Below are positions 31,225 through 36,685 of a stretch of DNA of 36,685 bases, one piece after another; the first letter of the stretch is position 1; the number at the start of each line of letters is the position of its first letter. Both the position numbers and the translations under genes were made by a program. The stretch is taken from positions 1 to 36,685 of the forward strand of contig NZ_JAFEXF010000059.1 of the NCBI RefSeq assembly GCF_016905445.1. Reading direction: 5' to 3'. The stretch comes from Streptomyces sp. G44 (GTDB taxonomy: Bacteria; Actinomycetota; Actinomycetes; Streptomycetales; Streptomycetaceae). Below the pieces are notes generated by a model that saw only the letters and a program-made list of their open reading frames with translations, did not search any database and was not told the DNA's origin.

Positions 31225-32670
31225 CTAGGCGGGAGCCATCAGCAGCGGCCTGGCGCGCTCCCGCAGCTCCACGACCCTCGGCTCGTCCCCGTACGGTTCC
31301 AGGCGGTGCAGGAGGTCCTTCACGTACTCGGTGGTGCGCGCGGAGGAGATGCGGCCGGCGACCTCCAGGGCCCGCGTGCCCTGCTCGCACGCCGCGTCGA
31401 GGTTGCCGGACTCCAGCTCGGCGACGGCGGAGACGACCAGGCGCAGGCCGTGGGAGCGTACGAACTCCTCCGTGGGGCGGGAGAGCGCCTGTTCCGTGAA
31501 GCGGCGGACCTGCCGGGGCGCCTTCAGGTCGCGGTAGCACTCGGCGGCGTCGGCGGCGAAGCGGTCGTAGCCGTAGAAGCCGAGCCAGGTGGGGTCGTTG
31601 TCGCCGTCGCGGGCCCGCTCCAGCCAGCCCTCGGCGGCCCGCAACGCCGCGCCGGCGGCCTGCGCGTCGTGGGCACGCGCGTGCGCGCGCGCCTCGACGA
31701 GCCGGAAGAAGCTCATGGTGCGGGCAGTCGCGAGCCCGCGGTTGCGCTCCAGGGCGGCCTGCGCGAGGTCGACGCCCTCGTCTCCGAAGCCGCGGTAGGT
31801 CGCCTGGAGGGACATGGAGGCGAGCACGTACCCGCCCAGGGGCACGTCGGCCGCCGCGCGGGCGAGCCGGAGCGCCTGGATGTAGTAGCGCTGGGCGGCC
31901 TCCTGCTGGCCGGTGTCGAAGGCCATCCACCCCGCGAGCCGCGTCAGTTCGGCGGAGGCTCCGAAGAGGGCGCGTCCGACCTCGTCGGAGTAGGAGCCGA
32001 GCAGCAGCGGCGCCGCCTCGACCCGCAGGCACTCCGGGACCATGGAGGAGCGCCAGTCGCCGCCCCCGTACTTGGAGTCCCAGCGCCGCGCGTCCTCCGC
32101 GGCCTCCCGCAGCTTCAGTACGTCGCTGTGGCCGACCTTCATCGGCGCGCCGCCGTCGTCGGTGTGCGCCACGTCGCGTGGCGTGTCGCGGGAGGCGTCA
32201 CGCGCGACGGAGCTGTCGGCCGGGGTTATGAGCCAGCGCGAGGCGGGCGTCGCGTACGCGCTCACCGCGAAGGAGCCGGCGAGGGACTGCCAGATGCCGC
32301 CGCCCGCGCGCCGGCCCGCCAGATCGAGGCGGTACAGCTCGGTGGCCGACTTGACGGCGGCCCCCACGTCACGGGGGAAGGCCAGGCCCACTTCGGGCGC
32401 CGGGTCGGCGTCCGCGAGGCCGATCTCGTGCAGGGGCACCGGGCGGCCGAGCTTCTGCCCGATGGCCGCCGCGATCAGGTGGGGGGCGGCGCCCTGCGGC
32501 ACCATGCCCTTGGACACCCAACGGGCCACGGAGGTCTTGTCGTATCGAAGCGTCAACCCGCGTTGTGCGCCGAGGTCGTTGACCCGGCGTGCGAGTCCCG
32601 CGTTGCTGATTCCCGCGAGGGCGAGAACGGTGCCGAGCTTTTCGTTCGGCCCGCGTTGCTCCCTGGACAT
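31225..32670 (-). CDS. Sporulation-associated HTH/TPR regulator (ORF1590/NsdA-like)
   Basis: A 481-aa cytoplasmic protein. The N-terminus (about 1-75) resembles a divergent helix-turn-helix (AGISNAGLARRVNDLGAQRGL, KTSVARWVSKGMVP), and the rest (about 190-480) is helical with TPR-like periodicity (AAQRYYIQALRLARAA, AALERNRGLATAR, CEQGTRALEVAGR). This layout fits the Streptomyces family of sporulation-associated regulators that includes S. griseus ORF1590 and NsdA, which affect sporulation and antibiotic production. Its position next to the asparagine-synthase-like gene and SARP supports this. ATG 32670 is chosen because GAGGGG lies six bases upstream; the frame is open to 33222 but only as high-GC run-on. 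A promoter is proposed at 32872-32900. Confidence 0.85.
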   Translation of the reverse strand: MSREQRGPNEKLGTVLALAGISNAGLARRVNDLGAQRGLTLRYDKTSVARWVSKGMVPQGAAPHLIAAAIGQKLGRPVPLHEIGLADADPAPEVGLAFPRDVGAAVKSATELYRLDLAGRRAGGGIWQSLAGSFAVSAYATPASRWLITPADSSVARDASRDTPRDVAHTDDGGAPMKVGHSDVLKLREAAEDARRWDSKYGGGDWRSSMVPECLRVEAAPLLLGSYSDEVGRALFGASAELTRLAGWMAFDTGQQEAAQRYYIQALRLARAAADVPLGGYVLASMSLQATYRGFGDEGVDLAQAALERNRGLATARTMSFFRLVEARAHARAHDAQAAGAALRAAEGWLERARDGDNDPTWLGFYGYDRFAADAAECYRDLKAPRQVRRFTEQALSRPTEEFVRSHGLRLVVSAVAELESGNLDAACEQGTRALEVAGRISSARTTEYVKDLLHRLEPYGDEPRVVELRERARPLLMAPA

Positions 32671-32871
32671 GCGCCACCCCTCGACACAGACGGCTGCCGG
32701 GCGATGGCTGGACCGCACGGCATTCGTGCTGCGTTCCCCCCGGGGGCAAGCGTTACCCATGGCCGCGGCCGCCGGGGCCTGGGCCTCGGACACCGTGGCC
32801 GGATTCGCGGCCGCAAGAGCGTTTGGCCGATCCTCCGGGTATATGCCTCCGTTGAAAACATCAGCACACAC

Positions 32872-32900
32872 AGGGTAGTTCGCCGCATCCCAAGCGTTAA
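32872..32900 (-). promoter_or_regulatory. Candidate promoter of the sporulation regulator
   Basis: On the minus strand TTAACG (32900-32895) and TACCCT (32877-32872) are spaced by 17 bp. RNA would start near 32865, giving a leader of about 195 nt before ATG 32670. The leader contains no structure I recognise. Confidence 0.45.
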
Positions 32901-33339
32901 GGGGCGCAGGTCCGTATGGCGGGATTGTTGTCCGTGCGGGAGCGCGGCGGGGTCCGGGCGTGCTCCTGGTGTGTGGCCGTGCGCCCGTCCGTGCGCTCTT
33001 CTCCGGCCATGGGGGGAGCGCTTCCATGGGCGATGCGTGGGTCGGCCCGCTGCGCTGGAGCCAGTGGGCTGGGGGACACCGCCGCCTCCATCCCCGCGGG
33101 CGGCGGACCGGTCCGGGAGGCGAACACCGCCTCCCGGGCTGTGCGTTGCCTTCGAACGGTCCCTTTCTGGGCCCTTCCCAGGCCGATTTGGCCGAAAAAC
33201 GACTACACGAAGGAACGGGCATTTCCGCTCATTCGTGGGCGGAGCGTGGTGCGAGCGTGGCCCGCGCGAAAGAGAGTTGAGTACGGCACGCGCAAGGAGA
33301 GGGGCATCCTCCGCCCTTCAACGACCGCCGGCCGTCGGG
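32901..33339. other. Gene-free stretch, no recognised feature
   Basis: No frame here has a credible start, Shine-Dalgarno or recognisable protein; open frames reflect high GC. I see no tRNA, terminator or operator. The repeat array begins directly after it. Confidence 0.5.
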
Positions 33340-33990
33340 AGGAGCCACCGGGTGGCGCGGGTGGGGCCACTGCCCGTGCGGGGTGGGGTCATCGGGCGGC
33401 GCGGGAGGGGCCATCGCCCGGTGCGGGTGGGGCCACTGCCCGTGCGGGGTGGGGTCAGCGGGCGGTGCGGGAGGAGCCAGCGCCCGGTGCGGGTGGGATC
33501 ACCGGCTGGCGCGGGTGGAGCTATCGCCCGGTACCGGGAGGAGCCATCGCCCGGTGCGGGTGGGGCCACTGCCCGTGCGGGGTGGGGTCAGCGGGCGGTG
33601 CGGGTGGGGTCACCGGGCGGTGCGGGTGGGGCCACCGGGTGGTGCGGGTGGGGTCATCGGGCGGTGCAGGTGGGGTCACCGGCCGGTGCTGGGGACTCGC
33701 TGCCTGGCACGGGTGGAGTCTCCGACCCACGCGGGGGCCTCGCTGCCTGGCGCGGGTGGAGTCTCCGACCCACGCGGGGGACTCGCCGCCTGGTGCGGGA
33801 GGACTCGCCGTCTGCCTCGGGCTGACTCACCGCCCGTCTCAGGCGGATTCACCGTCTGCCTCGGGCTGACTCACCGTCCGTCCCGGGCGGATACACCGTC
33901 CGTCCCGGGCGGATACACCGTCCGTCCCGGGCGGATACACCGTCCGTCCCGGGCGGATACACCGCCCGTCCCGGGCGCATTCACCGCCGC
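33340..33990. repeat. Tandem array of about 30 degenerate 22-bp units
   Basis: From 33340 to about 33990 the sequence divides into units of 21-23 bp, mostly ending in GCGGG, CGGGG or CCGGGC. The left part has units such as TGGGGTCACCGGGCGGTGCGGG; toward the right they grade through GACTCGCCG forms to units beginning GGATACACCGTCCG. Three consecutive copies (33889-33954) are identical and a fourth (33955-33976) differs at one base. Left-hand units contain a CACCG-GG-CGGTG hairpin. The array ends about 130 bp before the asparagine-synthase-like gene. There are no non-repeat spacers. Confidence 0.85.
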
Positions 33991-34120
33991 ACAAGCGGCC
34001 CCGCGGCCCCTCCCGTGTGCCTCCTTCGTGGCAGCATGGGAGCCCAGTCCTTCGGTGCACCGGTCGGCCGTGCCTCTCGGCGCCTCGCCGACGGTCCGGC
34101 CACAGCCTGTGGAGGCAGCG

Positions 34121-36205
34121 ATGCGGTGGTTGGTGGGGTGGAGCAGTGCCGCCGCGACGCCCTCGGCGGTGGGCTCGGCCGGAGCCACCGGAGACGACGG
34201 CGAGACCGTGCGGCCCGTGGGCTCCCAACTCCTGTGGGGCGACCCCGACCCGCTCTGGGCGGTCGGCGACTGGCGCCCCGACGAGGTGCGGACCGTGACG
34301 GTCGACGCGCGGACCCGCATCGCGGTCCTCGGCACCTGCGGAGCCTCCGACGAGGAGCTGCGGGTCGGCCTCTTCGCCGCGCGCGGCGGCGCGCTGCGCC
34401 ACCTGACCGCCTGGTCCGGCAGTTACACGGCGGTCGTCCAGGTCGGCCGCCGCGTCATGATCGCCGGTGACCTCGCGGGCGCGCGCCCCGTCTTCCACAC
34501 CCCCTGGGCGGGCGGTACGGCCTACGCGACGGCCGCGCTGCCACTGGCCGACCTCGTCGAGGCCCACCTCGACATCGGCCACCTCGCGGCGCTGCTCGCC
34601 GCCCCGGACGTGCCCGAGGCACTGCACGACTCGACGCCCTACCAGGGCGTGCGGCGCGTGCCCCCGGGGCATGCGCTGATCCTGCGCGCGGGTGCACGGG
34701 AAATCGCCGGGTACGAACCGGTCGCCTCGCTCGCGGTCGCCGCCCCCGCCGCCGACGCGGCGAGCGCTGTGGACGGTGTCCGTGACGCCCTCGTGGAGGC
34801 GGTACGCGCCCGCCTCACCGCCCCCCGCCACGTGCCCGGCACCGACATCGACCCGGGCCCGGTGCCCGGCATGGGGCCCGCCGAGCGGCGCGCGGCGCGC
34901 GGCATGCCGGTGCCGGGCATCGGAGCGGACCTCTCCGGAGGGCCCGCCTCGGGAACCCTCGCTCTCCTCGCGGCCGGTCTGCCCGGCATGCCCGGCACCG
35001 TCCTCGGCCACGGCACGGGCGCCGGGGAGCGGCTCCTCGCCGTCACCTTCAACGACCTCGCCGTCAAGGGCCGCGAGGCGGAACTGGAGCGGGCCGGCGC
35101 CATCGCCGCCAACCCGCGCCTGCACCACGTGGTCGTCGCCGCGGGCGAGGAAGCGCTGCCGTACGCCGAGCTGGACGGACCTCTGACGGACGAACCGAGC
35201 AGCGCCCTGGTGACGGCCCGGCGCCACCGCGCACGGCTCTCCTCGGGCAGCGCGGACCACTTCACGGGCCACGGCGCCCGCCAGGTCCTCGACGCCCATC
35301 CAGCGCGCCTCGCCGACCTCCTGATGGACCGTAAGCGCCGCCACATGGTGCGCCCGGTGGCCGCGCTCACGAAGGCCGACGGTTCGGTCATGGTCCCCGC
35401 GCGCGTGTACGGCGCCGCCCGCAAGCTCGCCCGCATGCCGCACCGCGCGGGCGTCGACTCGCTCGCCGACCGGCTGCTGCACCGCCGCTTCGACGAACCG
35501 GGCGGAGCGGTGGGGGCGTCGCTCGCGGCCCTGGCGTGGGCCAGACCCGGGCCGGCCGCGCGCTGGCTGACCGGCGAGGCCCTCGCTGAAGTATCGGTTC
35601 GGCTGACCGACACGACCATGCGCCCCGGCGGACCCGGCCAGCGGCCCGGCGAGTTCCGCGCACGGGCGGCCCTCGCCCGGCACGCCGCGGATCTGCGCAT
35701 CCTCGAACAGGCCGCCGAGATCCGTTTCCAGCGGCTGCACGCGCCCTTCCTCGACAACCAGGTCGTACGCGCGTGCCGGGCGCTCCCCGAGGCCCTGCGC
35801 GTCCAGCCGGGGGCGCGGGCCGCGATCCTGCGCACGGTCCTTGAGGGCGCGGGCGTCACCGACCTGCCGCCCGGCTGGGGCGCCCCGTCCCACGCGTCGG
35901 GCGCCGCCGCCGCCCGCGCCGGCCTGCGCCTGGCGGTGGAGGACCTGACCGCCCTCTTCGACACCCCGCTGCTCGCACAGGCGGGCCTGGTCGAGGGCCG
36001 CGTCGTCCGCAAGGCGCTGCGCGAGGCCGCCGAGGGCGCGCCGCTCCCGCTGGACGGCCTGGCCGACCTGGTCTCCACCGAGCTGTGGCTGCGGCGCCTG
36101 CTGTCCCGCAGGGGAACCTGCTGGACGGGCACCCCGGCCAGGCAGCGCGCCGTCCCCACGGGGAGCGTGGTTCCGCAGCGCGGCGCGCTGGGAGCGGGGC
36201 GGTAG
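34121..36205 (+). CDS. Divergent asparagine-synthase-like protein
   Basis: A 694-aa protein resembling AsnB and lasso-peptide cyclases. The N-terminus starts MRWLVGW with no catalytic Cys2, so it has no glutaminase activity; residues about 30-195 are a degenerate N-terminal nucleophile-like domain (IAGDLAGARPVFHT, VPPGHALI). The C-terminal synthase domain (about 215-680) has LSGGPASGTLALLAA at 271-285 where active enzymes have SGGxDS, so the ATP-loop Asp is missing. The late part has APFLDNQVVRACRALPEALR, well matched to the family. A Pro/Gly-rich insert (about 234-268) precedes the loop. TGGAGG five bases before ATG 34121 sets the start. No lasso precursor, RRE or B protease is nearby, so the role is unknown. 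Confidence 0.82.
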   Translation: MRWLVGWSSAAATPSAVGSAGATGDDGETVRPVGSQLLWGDPDPLWAVGDWRPDEVRTVTVDARTRIAVLGTCGASDEELRVGLFAARGGALRHLTAWSGSYTAVVQVGRRVMIAGDLAGARPVFHTPWAGGTAYATAALPLADLVEAHLDIGHLAALLAAPDVPEALHDSTPYQGVRRVPPGHALILRAGAREIAGYEPVASLAVAAPAADAASAVDGVRDALVEAVRARLTAPRHVPGTDIDPGPVPGMGPAERRAARGMPVPGIGADLSGGPASGTLALLAAGLPGMPGTVLGHGTGAGERLLAVTFNDLAVKGREAELERAGAIAANPRLHHVVVAAGEEALPYAELDGPLTDEPSSALVTARRHRARLSSGSADHFTGHGARQVLDAHPARLADLLMDRKRRHMVRPVAALTKADGSVMVPARVYGAARKLARMPHRAGVDSLADRLLHRRFDEPGGAVGASLAALAWARPGPAARWLTGEALAEVSVRLTDTTMRPGGPGQRPGEFRARAALARHAADLRILEQAAEIRFQRLHAPFLDNQVVRACRALPEALRVQPGARAAILRTVLEGAGVTDLPPGWGAPSHASGAAAARAGLRLAVEDLTALFDTPLLAQAGLVEGRVVRKALREAAEGAPLPLDGLADLVSTELWLRRLLSRRGTCWTGTPARQRAVPTGSVVPQRGALGAGR

Positions 36206-36249
36206 GCAAACCCCGAGCCTTCCGGGAGCCCGCCGGGGAGAATGGCTCG

Positions 36250-36685
36250 GTGCGGTACGGAATTCTGGGCGCCACTGAGGCGTACGACGATCGAGGCGCC
36301 CCCCTGCCCGTAGGGGGCCAGCGGCTGCGCGCCCTGCTCGCCGCCCTGGCGCTGAACGCCGGCCGCGCGGTCCTCGTCGGCACCCTCATCGACGAGGTGT
36401 GGGCCGACACCGATGACCCGCCGGGCGACGCCACGGCCGCCCTGCAAGCCCTCGTCGGCCGCCTGCGCCGCGCCCTCGGCAAGGAGGCCGTCGCCTCCGC
36501 CCCTGGTGGCTACCGCCTCGCCGTCGCCCCCGAGGACGTCGACCTGCACCGCTTCGAGCGCCTCACCCGGGAGGGCAGGGCGGCCCTGGACCGCGACGAT
36601 CCGGCCTGTGCCGCCCGCCTCCTGCGCGACGCGCTCGCCCTGTGGCGCGGCCCCGCCCTCGCCGACCTGCCCGACCGGGCCGCCG
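36250..36685 (+). CDS. SARP/AfsR-family regulator (5' part)
   Basis: The first 145 residues of an activator that runs off the window. The start is VRYGILGATEAYDDRGAPLPVGGQRLRALLAALALNAGRAV, the winged-helix OmpR-like DNA-binding domain of SARPs (GGxRxRALLAxLAL signature), followed at about 95 by the beginning of the BTAD region (VDLHRFERLTREGRAAL, LLRDALALWRGPALADL). SARPs activate antibiotic or developmental genes. GTG 36250 follows a -10-like GAGAAT (36238-36243) by six bases, suggesting a leaderless mRNA. Whether it carries the NB-ARC and TPR parts of AfsR cannot be seen. Confidence 0.9.
   Translation, partial: MRYGILGATEAYDDRGAPLPVGGQRLRALLAALALNAGRAVLVGTLIDEVWADTDDPPGDATAALQALVGRLRRALGKEAVASAPGGYRLAVAPEDVDLHRFERLTREGRAALDRDDPACAARLLRDALALWRGPALADLPDRAA

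Noticed and set aside
31201..33825. 874-residue plus-strand frame over the sporulation regulator
   Set aside because: Antisense shadow in high-GC DNA; no start signal and no domain.
33340..33990. CRISPR array
   Set aside because: Units are contiguous, with no unique spacers, and no cas genes are nearby.
33383..34120. N-terminal extension of the asparagine-synthase-like protein through the repeat array
   Set aside because: The frame stays open only because the repeats lack stops. Unit lengths of 21-23 bp shift the translated repeat, and TGGAGG before ATG 34121 marks the start.
34121..36205. Lasso-peptide gene cluster
   Set aside because: No precursor, RRE or transglutaminase-like protease gene is present and the cyclase-type ATP loop is broken.

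Overview
The window is chromosomal DNA from a Streptomyces (very high GC, GTG starts, G/C-ending codons, leaderless promoters). Markers that fit the genus closely are MsiK, a chaplin-like protein, a c-di-AMP (ydaO-type) riboswitch before an M23 peptidase, a sporulation-associated regulator next to an asparagine-synthase-like gene and a SARP regulator, and the tRNA types. Most of it reads as core genome with a few accessory patches beside tRNA genes.

Layout. 1-2.9 kb: the 3' end of a Gly-rich protein, a sugar-nucleotidyltransferase, a small membrane/secreted protein and the shared sugar-ABC ATPase gene msiK with a DasR-like site upstream. 3.0-7.7 kb: tRNA-Thr, then a large PD-(D/E)XK nuclease/alpha-solenoid protein and a FAD amine-oxidase-like gene on the minus strand. 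7.8-11.4 kb: DsbA-like lipoprotein, aminoglycoside-phosphotransferase-like kinase, SSAT-like GNAT and Eis-like GNAT. 11.5-12.7 kb: a quinone oxidoreductase carrying an 11 x NxQ insertion, with a SoxR-type promoter. 12.8-14 kb: a pentapeptide-repeat gene whose frame runs on antisense to a Glu-Asp-Phe tRNA operon.

14-19.1 kb: membrane metallophosphoesterase, small zincin, lipoprotein and a DEAD-box helicase with an RGG-like tail. 19.2-21.3 kb: tRNA-Lys followed by a compact cassette (two CxxC proteins, divergent from an HTH/PLD-like gene and a Nudix gene) that looks acquired. 21.3-23.7 kb: chaplin-like gene, MerR regulator, alpha/beta hydrolase and initiator tRNA. 23.8-28.9 kb: membrane PP2C phosphatase, c-di-AMP riboswitch plus M23 endopeptidase, aldo/keto reductase and PrsW-like protease. 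28.9-36.7 kb: trmB, lhgO, sporulation-associated regulator, a 1.45-kb gene-free stretch holding a roughly 30-unit array of about 22 bp, a divergent asparagine-synthase-like gene and the start of a SARP/AfsR regulator.

The points most worth following are the nuclease-solenoid protein (possible defence effector), the 22-bp array, the NxQ insertion in a Rossmann domain under a SoxR-type promoter, and the HTH-PLD/Nudix/CxxC cassette. Several independent short tandem arrays (9, 9, 15, 7 and 22 bp) suggest this strain tolerates or generates minisatellites. All functions are inferred from motifs read by eye; no database search was run.
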